Below, piece after piece: positions 1-5,082 of a stretch of 5,082 bases of DNA; position 1 is the stretch's first letter, and every line of letters starts with the position of its first letter. The translations under genes and the position numbers were made by a program. The notes under the pieces were generated by a model. The model was not told the origin of the DNA and searched no databases. It was given only the letters and a program-made list of their open reading frames with translations. The stretch is from the NCBI GenBank assembly GCA_016763395.1, contig JAESTW010000155.1, forward strand, positions 1-5,082, given 5' to 3'. The stretch comes from Kofleriaceae bacterium. GTDB taxonomy: Bacteria > Myxococcota_A > Polyangia > Haliangiales > Haliangiaceae.

Positions 1-1
1 G

Positions 2-106
2 CTAAGCAGCGGAATCACCGGAACAGTCATCTACGTCGACAAGGGCTATCACACCATGGGAATGAGTGTGGAACTGTCCAACAAGATCGCCGAGATCGAC
101 GGCTAG
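2..106 (+). CDS. fabI: enoyl-[acyl-carrier-protein] reductase (FabI), C-terminal fragment
   Basis: This is the 3' end of a gene that enters from the left edge. Only the last 34 codons and a TAG stop are present. The reading frame begins LSSGITGTVIYVDKGYHTMG, which matches the C-terminal end of the NADH-dependent enoyl-ACP reductase FabI (SDR superfamily). In that family the motif SGITGxxxxVDxGYxxMG lies near the C-terminus and helps form the subunit interface and close the active site. FabI catalyses the last reduction of each fatty acid elongation cycle in the cytoplasm. The catalytic Tyr/Lys and the nucleotide-binding glycines would lie upstream, outside the window. A short polar tail of about 14 residues follows the family motif. 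The stop codon overlaps the stop of the convergent kinase gene. Another SDR is possible but less likely because the motif is quite FabI-specific. Confidence 0.88.
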   Translation, partial: LSSGITGTVIYVDKGYHTMGMSVELSNKIAEIDG

Positions 107-963
107 CCGCCGTCCATCGCCTGCTCAATCTCCACTGCCATCGCAGCCGCTGACGCAGGGCGCTCGGCTGGATCCTTGGCCAGGGCGCGCAGGACGACAT
201 TCTCCAGGGCAGGGGAAATGTCCGCGTCCGGGGCCACAGCACGCAATGAGGGCGCTTGCTGCTCCAGTTGCATGGTGACGAGTTTTAGCTCAGAGTCCGC
301 GACAAAGGGGCGTTGTCCGGTCAAGAGTTCAAAGAAAATGACTCCCAAGGCGTAGATGTCCGCAGCCGCAGAACCCGGGTCGGCTGTTCCGATTCGTTCT
401 GGTGCCAAATACGCGAGACTACCGACGACGTGTCCGGTCATGGTCAGACGAGCGCTGCCCTGAAGAGTGGCAAAACCAAAGTCGATGAGAACGACGCGCT
501 CTACTGGCCCCGGTGATGGTTCGAGCATCAGGTTGGCGGGTTTGATGTCGCGGTGAAATATATTGAGCGTGTGCGCGGCGGACAAGCCTTGCAGCGCCTG
601 CCAAATATAACTTGCGGCCTTAAACGATGCGACTCGGCCGTGGTTGCGCACAACCTGCCGCATAGAAACTCCCTGCAAGAGCTCAAATACCAGATAGGGA
701 GCTCGAAACTCCGTACTGCCGCCGCCGTACACTTTAGCGACGTTTCGGTGGGATATCATTTCCTGCAGATGGGCCTCGCGTTGCAGCCGGATGACCGCCT
801 CTTTGTCCTGTGCGATTCGGCCACGCAAGATTTTTAACGCGACATCACGATTGGCGATCTCGTCTCTGGCGTCGAATACATCAGCCATCGATCCGCGCCC
901 GATCAGGCGTGCAATTCGATAGCGGTTGTCAACAAGTTGTCCTACCTGGGCTGCTGGCTCCAT
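103..963 (-). CDS. Hanks-type serine/threonine protein kinase, kinase domain only, soluble
   Basis: A 286-residue protein made almost entirely of one eukaryotic-like kinase domain (about residues 15-283). The catalytic elements are intact and in order: glycine loop IGRGSMADVF at 21-30 (third Gly replaced by Ala, common in bacterial members), ATP-anchoring Lys44 in VALKIL, likely helix-C Glu63, HRDIKPAN at 137-144 with catalytic Asp139, DFG at 161-163, APE at 187-189, the helix-F Asp202 and the late Arg268. It should therefore be an active ATP-dependent kinase. No transmembrane segment, PASTA, WD40 or other sensor domain follows, so it is probably cytoplasmic and its input and substrate cannot be read from the sequence. 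The ATG at 963 is the only sensible start: an in-frame stop lies upstream with no alternative start between, and no strong Shine-Dalgarno is seen. It is divergent from pyrR and converges on fabI. Confidence 0.95.
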   Translation of the reverse strand: MEPAAQVGQLVDNRYRIARLIGRGSMADVFDARDEIANRDVALKILRGRIAQDKEAVIRLQREAHLQEMISHRNVAKVYGGGSTEFRAPYLVFELLQGVSMRQVVRNHGRVASFKAASYIWQALQGLSAAHTLNIFHRDIKPANLMLEPSPGPVERVVLIDFGFATLQGSARLTMTGHVVGSLAYLAPERIGTADPGSAAADIYALGVIFFELLTGQRPFVADSELKLVTMQLEQQAPSLRAVAPDADISPALENVVLRALAKDPAERPASAAAMAVEIEQAMDGG

Positions 964-1030
964 TGCCCAAAGGATATCGCAATTTCGAAGACCATGCTGC
1001 TTGACCGAGCTTGGTCAAATTGGATATCGA
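964..1030. promoter_or_regulatory. divergent intergenic region between kinase gene and pyrR
   Basis: This gap of about 67 bp separates two divergently oriented starts and must hold the control signals for both, unless they lie inside the coding regions. It contains an 18-bp dyad (1001-1018) and two copies of GGATATCG (972-979 and 1022-1029) exactly 50 bp apart. A TTGACC hexamer occurs on each strand as the two arms of the dyad and could act as a -35 element. I could not find a good -10 box at 16-18 bp from either. No intrinsic terminator of the Gram-positive pyr attenuator type is present. Which promoter serves which gene is unresolved. Confidence 0.5.
1001..1018. promoter_or_regulatory. 18-bp near-perfect dyad, candidate operator or leader hairpin
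   Basis: The sequence TTGACCGAGCTTGGTCAA is its own reverse complement except for one central mismatched pair (positions 1007 and 1012). As DNA it looks like a binding site for a dimeric regulator placed between two divergent genes. As RNA in the pyrR leader it could fold into a 7-bp stem (one G-U pair) with the 4-base loop AGCU, ending 12 bases before the proposed GTG start, where it could affect ribosome access. It does not resemble the PyrR-binding loop known from Bacillus. The dyad itself is seen; its function is inferred. Confidence 0.35.
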
Positions 1031-1597
1031 GTGTGTGTGCAGTTAGTGGATCGCCAGGAAGTCGCTGACTCTGCGGCAATCGCTCGAATGCTGCGCCGAA
1101 TGGCGAATGAGATTGTCGAGCGCAATCAAGGGGCTTCGAGCATCGCCCTGGTCGGAATTCGAACTGGCGGCCTGCACTTGGCTGAGCGACTGGTCGAGCT
1201 TGTGCATTCCATCGAAAATCATCGCCCTCCCTTGGGGGCAGTCGATATCACTCTCTACCGAGATGACGTCTTTGTCGGATTGCCCAGACCGCAAGTTGGT
1301 ACTACCGAACTCCCATTTCGCTTGGCAGGAGTCAACATCGTTCTAGTCGATGATGTGCTCTTTACCGGCCGGACTGTCCGCGCCGCTCTCGATGCGCTGA
1401 TGGACTATGGCCGACCCAGGCAGGTCCAGTTGGCCACTCTCGTCGATCGCGGTATGAGAGAACTTCCGATCGCGGCTGACTACATTGGTGTCACGGTCGA
1501 CACCACCGCAAATGACTCGATTCGAGTTTTTCTCAAGGAGCAGGGAGAAGAAGACCGAGTCGTGTTGCGAACCAGGAGAAGCGATGAGTCCAACTAA
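1031..1597 (+). CDS. pyrR: PyrR: pyr operon regulator / uracil phosphoribosyltransferase
   Basis: A protein of about 188 residues from the GTG at 1031, close to the usual PyrR length of 170-185. It is a type I phosphoribosyltransferase: the PRPP-binding motif VLVDDVLFTGRT lies at about residues 104-115, with the acidic pair Asp107-Asp108 and the TGRT loop. The family segments VGIRTGG (41-47), YRDDVF (76-81), DYGRP (125-129) and LVDRGMRELPI (137-147) are also present. PyrR proteins make UMP from uracil and PRPP, and in many bacteria bind pyr mRNA when UMP is high to repress the operon. The TGG (not TRG) at 45-47 recalls the Pseudomonas-type homologues. The start is uncertain: GTG at 1031 has a weak GGA 6 bases upstream; GTG at 1037 or 1046 and TTG at 1001 are alternatives. 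Its end overlaps pyrB by 14 bp. Confidence 0.93.
   Translation: MCVQLVDRQEVADSAAIARMLRRMANEIVERNQGASSIALVGIRTGGLHLAERLVELVHSIENHRPPLGAVDITLYRDDVFVGLPRPQVGTTELPFRLAGVNIVLVDDVLFTGRTVRAALDALMDYGRPRQVQLATLVDRGMRELPIAADYIGVTVDTTANDSIRVFLKEQGEEDRVVLRTRRSDESN
1574..1579 (+). promoter_or_regulatory. ribosome binding site of pyrB, inside pyrR
   Basis: AGGAGA lies just before the ATG at 1584, its GGAG core ending 5 bases from the start codon. It is the best Shine-Dalgarno in the window and fixes the pyrB start at 1584 rather than at an in-frame start further upstream within pyrR. It is located within the last codons of pyrR. Confidence 0.85.
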
Positions 1598-2579
1598 GGC
1601 GGCGCGGGTCTTTCCCCATCGGCATTTGCTCGGCATCGCGGATCTCGACGCCGACGACATAGGTCAGATTCTCGATTTGACCGATAGTTTGCGGGAAATC
1701 AACGAGCGCGCGATCAAGAAGGTGCCAACCTTGCGCGGGCGGACCGTACTAAACCTCTTTCTGGAGAACTCCACCCGGACACGTGTCTCTTTTGAGATCG
1801 CCGGCAAGCGAATGAGCGCGGACACAATTAATATCAGCGGCTCGGGCAGTTCCGCCAGCAAGGGCGAGACCATGCTGGATACGGCCCGGAACTTGATGGC
1901 GATGAACCCGGATGTCATCGTTATTCGGCACTCGGCGTCCGGGGCGCCCGCTCTCATCGCCAAACATGTGGATTGTGCCGTAATCAACGCGGGTGATGGC
2001 ACCCACGAACATCCCACCCAGGCACTTTTGGACTGCGCGACGATTCGCACTCACAAAGGTAGCATCGCCGGACTAGAAGTGGCCATTGTCGGCGATATCG
2101 ACCATTCTAGAGTGGCTCGGTCCAACATCTTGGCGCTGGCCAAGATGGGGGCAAACATTCGAGTCTGCGGCCCTGCAACCCTAATTCCTCGCAGTATCAC
2201 CGAGATTGGCGGGGCTCTCACTCGCTCCTGTGTCCGGGTATGCCACAAGCTTGAAGATGCGCTAGAAGGAGCGGACGTGGTGATGATGTTGCGAATCCAA
2301 AATGAGCGCCTCGGCAAGAACGCATCGCGATTTGCCAATACCCGAGAGTATTCGCGCTACTTTGGACTCAACGCCCGGACCTTAGCATTGGCCAAAGACG
2401 ATGCCATCATCATGCACCCCGGGCCGATAAATCGTGGGGTTGAAATGATGCCGGACGTGGCGGATAGCGGCCGCTCGGTCATACTGGAGCAAGTTGCAAA
2501 CGGAGTCGCTGTGCGAATGGCGGTTCTCTACCTCTTGGGGCGTGGCAACCTCACTGACCTCGAAGCTATCCATCAATGA
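1584..2579 (+). CDS. pyrB: aspartate carbamoyltransferase catalytic subunit (PyrB)
   Basis: A 331-residue protein of full family length (about 305-335). It condenses carbamoyl phosphate with aspartate to carbamoyl aspartate, the committed step of de novo pyrimidine synthesis. The carbamoyl phosphate site ENSTRTRVSFE is at 61-71. The mobile loop ending SKGET (92-96) has Lys93, matching E. coli Lys84, and Ser89, matching Ser80. HPTQ is at 143-146. The aspartate-domain motifs GDIDHSRVARSN (170-181), MLRIQNER (235-242, Arg237) and HPGPINRGVEM (278-288) are all intact, so the enzyme should be active. These motifs, including ERAIKKVP at 41-48, recall the class A enzymes of Pseudomonas, which associate with a dihydroorotase or pseudo-dihydroorotase. 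No pyrC or pyrI is in the window. The gene starts inside pyrR behind a strong ribosome site and ends overlapping the ABC ATPase gene by ATGA. Confidence 0.97.
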   Translation: MSPTKAARVFPHRHLLGIADLDADDIGQILDLTDSLREINERAIKKVPTLRGRTVLNLFLENSTRTRVSFEIAGKRMSADTINISGSGSSASKGETMLDTARNLMAMNPDVIVIRHSASGAPALIAKHVDCAVINAGDGTHEHPTQALLDCATIRTHKGSIAGLEVAIVGDIDHSRVARSNILALAKMGANIRVCGPATLIPRSITEIGGALTRSCVRVCHKLEDALEGADVVMMLRIQNERLGKNASRFANTREYSRYFGLNARTLALAKDDAIIMHPGPINRGVEMMPDVADSGRSVILEQVANGVAVRMAVLYLLGRGNLTDLEAIHQ

Positions 2580-3559
2580 ACAATTCTTCTAGTAGTGTTT
2601 CTGTATCGAATGTCACCAAAAAATACGGCGACTTTGTGGCGGTGGGTGATCTCAGCTTTGAGGTCAAGACCGGATCGGTATACGGTATATTGGGCCCCAA
2701 CGGTGCAGGCAAGACGACCACGCTCCGCATGATCAACGACATTTTGATGCCGGACAGCGGTGAGATTCGTCTCTTGGGCGATTTGCGTCCGGGCATGGAA
2801 GCGGCCCAACGCATCGGGTATCTGCCAGAAGAACGCGGTCTGTATCCGAAGATGAAAGTCACCGAGACCTTGGTATTTTTCGGGGAATTACGAGGACTGG
2901 GGCGCAAGCAGGCTCGCAAGCAAGCTGGACTCTGGCTCGAGCGACTCAAAATTCAGGATTGGCACGACAACAAGGTGCAAGACTTAAGTAAAGGCATGCA
3001 GCAAAAGGTTCAATTTGCAGCAGCGCTCATTCACGACCCCGAGTTACTTATTCTCGATGAACCTTGGAGTGGTCTCGATCCTATCAATGCTGAGGTTTTA
3101 AAGGACATCGTGTTGGCCCAAAAAGATGCCGGCAAAACGGTGCTCTTCTCAACGCATCTCATGGATCAAGCCGAGGAAATTTGTGACTCGGTTTGCATCA
3201 TGGCACGGGGAAAGCTCGCGCTTGAGGGCAAACTAGCGGACCTAAAGCGCGATGCGGCGTCCGAGGGAGTTGTGCAATTGGCCTTCGCCAGTGACGAAGA
3301 GCAAAAGCGCGCTTTGGCGACGGTACTCGCTTCTGAGATGGTGAAGATACGCACGACAAGTAACGCTATGGTGGAGGTGCAGTTGCAGGATGGACACGAG
3401 TCCGGTGAACTCTTGGCCGAGCTTGTGAAAGAAAGGCTGCAGCTGCGACGTTTTGAGCACCGAAGTCCGAGCTTGCATGAGATCTTCGTCAATACCGTCG
3501 GACAGCTCGCGGGCACTGAAGTCGCCGAGCGCGAAGAGTCTCGAGGGGCCCGAACATGA
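2576..3559 (+). CDS. ABC transporter ATP-binding protein, NatA-like (ABC-2 exporter)
   Basis: A 327-residue ATPase that would power the permease encoded next. The nucleotide-binding domain covers about residues 7-225: Walker A GPNGAGKTT (40-48), a Q-loop region reading GYLPEERGLYP (81-91) with Glu in the usual Gln place, signature LSKGMQQKV (137-145), Walker B LLILDEP (157-163), D-loop SGLD (165-168) and switch His194 in STHLM. The LPEERGLYP and LSKGMQQK variants are typical of the NatA/YhaQ-like exporter branch. The remaining C-terminal part, about 230-327, resembles the accessory domain (DUF4162 type) found in that branch. The ATG at 2576 overlaps the pyrB stop as ATGA; no good Shine-Dalgarno precedes it, so translation probably depends on termination-reinitiation from pyrB. 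The substrate is unknown; sodium or drug efflux is only a family-level guess. Confidence 0.95.
   Translation: MNNSSSSVSVSNVTKKYGDFVAVGDLSFEVKTGSVYGILGPNGAGKTTTLRMINDILMPDSGEIRLLGDLRPGMEAAQRIGYLPEERGLYPKMKVTETLVFFGELRGLGRKQARKQAGLWLERLKIQDWHDNKVQDLSKGMQQKVQFAAALIHDPELLILDEPWSGLDPINAEVLKDIVLAQKDAGKTVLFSTHLMDQAEEICDSVCIMARGKLALEGKLADLKRDAASEGVVQLAFASDEEQKRALATVLASEMVKIRTTSNAMVEVQLQDGHESGELLAELVKERLQLRRFEHRSPSLHEIFVNTVGQLAGTEVAEREESRGART
3543..3548 (+). promoter_or_regulatory. ribosome binding site of the ABC-2 permease gene
   Basis: GAGGGG lies 7 bases before the ATG at 3556, within the last codons of the ATPase gene. It supports the ATG that overlaps the ATPase stop (ATGA) as the true start, so the permease can be initiated both by coupling and independently. 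Confidence 0.65.
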
Positions 3560-4815
3560 TCAACAAGCAGGCATTGGTCGTCGCCCGGCGAGAGTTCTTG
3601 GAGCGTGTGCGAACCAAGTGGTTTGCCATCGTAACTATCTTGGGGCCCATCGGCATGATCGCCGCGATTGTAATTCCCGTGTACTTGGCGTTGCAAAGCG
3701 CCGAAGAGGGCTTTCACGTTCAACTGGTCGACAAGAGTGGTCGTGATATCGGCAGCCAAATGAACATCGAACTCGATGCGCGTGGTGTGAAATTCAAAAT
3801 GGAGAGCGTGGCTTCGGACACGTCGCGCGAGGTTCTCGAAAAACGCATCGCCGACGAAGAAATCGACGGGTACTTAGAGATTCCCAGCGATGTCCTCAGT
3901 GGCGGAACGGTTTGGTATCGCGGGGACAACACGGCCAACCCCATGGTGACCAAGGGATTGGCCCGAATTGTCGACTACGCGGTGTTTCGAACCCGCGGTA
4001 AGGACTTGGGACTCGGCGAGGTGGCAATTGCCACTCTCTTTGTGGGGACGGAATTCAAAACCGAGCAAACCACAGGAGATGGTGGCAGCGCGTCCGGTAC
4101 GGCCTCGTTTATTGTTGGCTACGCGGTCATGTTTTTGCTCTACATGTCCATTATTCTCTACGCCACGGCAGTTTTGCGCAGCGTCATTCTCGAGAAGAAC
4201 AATCGAGTTGTCGAGATCATCGTTTCTTCCATCAAACCGATGCCACTGATGTTGGGCAAAGTTGTCGGCGTCGGCTGTGTTGGGCTCTTTCAGCTTCTCC
4301 TGTGGGGAGTCATGGCTGGATTGATAATCACCTTCCGAGAAGAAGTCTTAGGTCTCTTTGGCCTGCCCGGGGCCGGACAATTCGAGCTGCCCGCACTCGG
4401 GATTGGTGCCATTGCAGTTATCATCGCGTACTTTCTTATGGGTTTTTTCTTCTACGCGGCTCTCTACGCGGCTATTGGCGCGATGGTCAACAGTGAACAA
4501 GAGGCGCAACAGGCGCAAGCTCCGGTGATGCTACTGCTCATGATTCCCGTTCTCTGCGTGCAAATCGTCGCTGGCGATCCTCGTGGCGGAGTGGCGGAGC
4601 TGCTCACTATGATTCCCTTCTCCAGCCCAATTTTGATGCCGATGCGCTACGTCCTCGGGGCGGCTAGCGTAGGTGAAATTCTCATTTCACTGGCCATCTT
4701 GGCTGTCTCATTGATAGGCGCAATATATGTTGCGGCCAAGGTCTACAGAGTCGGGATTCTCTCCTACGGTAAAAAGCCAAGCTTGTCCGAAGTTTGGCGC
4801 TGGATTCGGTCCTAG
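3556..4815 (+). CDS. ABC-2 type permease, NatB-like
   Basis: A 419-residue inner-membrane protein that pairs with the preceding ATPase. The N-terminus VARREFLERVRTKWF (8-23) is the cytoplasmic lead-in typical of ABC2_membrane_3/NatB permeases. A first membrane helix lies at about 23-47. Residues from about 48 to 183 are polar and probably form the large extracytoplasmic domain. At least five further hydrophobic segments follow, at about 184-211, 231-259, 281-311, 323-339 and 374-395. The loop LEKNNRVVEIIVSS (212-225) between the second and third helices is the conserved family motif, thought to contact the ATPase. The protein looks complete, ending in a basic cytoplasmic tail. The gene overlaps the ATPase by 4 bp. 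NatAB of Bacillus exports sodium, but most relatives have unknown substrates, so no specific cargo is assigned. Confidence 0.93.
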   Translation: MINKQALVVARREFLERVRTKWFAIVTILGPIGMIAAIVIPVYLALQSAEEGFHVQLVDKSGRDIGSQMNIELDARGVKFKMESVASDTSREVLEKRIADEEIDGYLEIPSDVLSGGTVWYRGDNTANPMVTKGLARIVDYAVFRTRGKDLGLGEVAIATLFVGTEFKTEQTTGDGGSASGTASFIVGYAVMFLLYMSIILYATAVLRSVILEKNNRVVEIIVSSIKPMPLMLGKVVGVGCVGLFQLLLWGVMAGLIITFREEVLGLFGLPGAGQFELPALGIGAIAVIIAYFLMGFFFYAALYAAIGAMVNSEQEAQQAQAPVMLLLMIPVLCVQIVAGDPRGGVAELLTMIPFSSPILMPMRYVLGAASVGEILISLAILAVSLIGAIYVAAKVYRVGILSYGKKPSLSEVWRWIRS

Positions 4816-4837
4816 CTCGACAGTCACGAGTCTTTTT
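4815..4837 (+). terminator. weak intrinsic terminator candidate after the permease gene
   Basis: Directly after the permease stop, CTCG (4816-4819) and CGAG (4827-4830) can pair around a 7-base loop, with one further G-U pair. They are followed by TC and a run of five T (4833-4837). The stem is short, and an alternative AT-rich stem (4831-4836 with 4842-4847) would compete. The position fits the end of the pyrR-pyrB-ABC operon, but the hairpin alone is not strong. Confidence 0.25.
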
Positions 4838-4904
4838 CGTCAAAAGAAGGTTAGAGTGATGGCGTTTTCTTGCCTTAGCCGCAGCAAGCTAGTCAACTGA
4901 CCAG

Positions 4905-5082
4905 ATGGACAAGCAAGAGCTCGTGACTCAACTCGTTGGACAACTGCGCGATCAAGTTCGCGGTGCAGGGCGCTCGGCCGTAGAATGCGCGGCGGAAGCT
5001 GCGAATGGCGCCAGTGCCAAGGACAAAACGACCGATTCTAGAGTCGCAATCGAGTATGCAAGCATGGCGCGAGCACAGAAGC
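4905..5082 (+). CDS. N-terminal part of a small Gre-like / uncharacterised protein, truncated by window end
   Basis: An open frame of 59 codons runs from the ATG at 4905 off the right edge. It begins MDKQELVTQLVGQLRDQVRG, then an Ala-rich stretch, then KDKTTDSRVAIEYASMARAQ. A helical start, a middle segment of the 'AKDK..DSR' kind and a following 'IEYASMARAQ' helix resemble the N-terminal coiled coil of a group of small proteins related to the GreA/GreB elongation factors. In these, acidic and polar residues sit between two antiparallel helices. This similarity is from memory and the diagnostic C-terminal domain is missing, so the product name is tentative. An in-frame TAG at 4890-4892 with no other start codon between makes 4905 the first possible start. 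No clear Shine-Dalgarno precedes it. It is probably transcribed separately from the operon upstream. Confidence 0.7.
   Translation, partial: MDKQELVTQLVGQLRDQVRGAGRSAVECAAEAANGASAKDKTTDSRVAIEYASMARAQK

Noticed and set aside
926..1030. Extension of the pyrR frame upstream to an ATG at 926
   Set aside because: The extra 35 residues overlap the 5' end of the kinase gene in antisense, do not resemble PyrR N-termini, and would make the protein longer than the family.
1485..1583. Extension of the pyrB frame upstream to an ATG at 1485
   Set aside because: The ATG at 1584 has a strong ribosome site and gives the normal PyrB length; the upstream part lies in pyrR and has no PyrB similarity.
1664..2050. 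128-codon open frame on the minus strand within pyrB
   Set aside because: Antisense to conserved PyrB motifs, no recognisable domain and no ribosome site seen.
2661..2850. Glu in place of the Q-loop Gln and LSKGMQ signature in the ABC ATPase as signs of degeneration
   Set aside because: Both variants are usual in the NatA-like exporter branch, and Walker A, Walker B and the switch His are intact.
3166..3759. 197-codon open frame on the minus strand across the ATPase/permease junction
   Set aside because: Low-complexity, Ser-rich translation with no motif, lying fully antisense to two well-supported genes; it is a shadow frame.
4869..4888. CTTGC/GCAAG hairpin before the last gene
   Set aside because: The stem is only 5 bp with a 10-base loop and no T run follows, so it is not a terminator and gives no clear regulatory signal.
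155..4978. 14-mer GCAGGGCGCTCGGC at 155-168 and again at 4965-4978
   Set aside because: Both copies lie in unrelated coding sequence, in different genes and with different roles; with no flanking similarity it is most simply coincidence.
1..5082. Mobile elements, CRISPR arrays, tRNA or rRNA genes
   Set aside because: No transposase or integrase frame, no regularly spaced repeats and no RNA gene signature was seen; coding regions fill nearly the whole window.

Overview
This 5.1 kb window is a compact stretch of ordinary bacterial chromosome with little non-coding DNA. It has moderately high GC by eye (not counted). It holds the 3' end of a fabI-like gene, a Hanks-type Ser/Thr kinase on the minus strand, a pyrR-pyrB pair, an ABC-2 type exporter pair, and the 5' end of a further gene. 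A Gram-negative bacterium is suggested, most plausibly Myxococcota or another former deltaproteobacterial lineage. The reasons are a soluble Hanks kinase beside FabI, a PyrR/PyrB pair whose motifs recall the Pseudomonas type, a NatAB-like exporter, and a short Gre-like N-terminus at the right edge. This placement is inferred from family resemblance; no marker gene settles it.

Layout: bases 2-106 (+) encode the last 34 residues of an enoyl-ACP reductase (FabI). It converges on a 286-residue kinase gene (963 to 103, minus), and both stop codons are read from the same CTAG palindrome. The kinase diverges from pyrR across a short gap (964-1030), which carries an 18-bp near-perfect dyad and a direct repeat. 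On the plus strand, pyrR (GTG at about 1031), pyrB, an ABC ATPase gene and an ABC-2 permease gene follow without gaps. pyrR and pyrB overlap by 14 bp; the next two junctions are 4-bp ATGA overlaps. This is the layout of one translationally coupled operon. An 89-bp gap with a weak terminator candidate follows, then a gene truncated by the window end.

Function: PyrR (pyrimidine regulator and/or uracil phosphoribosyltransferase) and PyrB (aspartate carbamoyltransferase) form the start of a pyrimidine biosynthesis operon. pyrC (dihydroorotase), often next in such operons, is not here. Its place is taken by a NatA/NatB-like exporter of unknown substrate. I found no mobile element, CRISPR array, tRNA or rRNA, and no convincing new system. 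The points most worth checking are the pyrB-exporter coupling, the missing pyrC partner, and the dyad between the kinase and pyrR.
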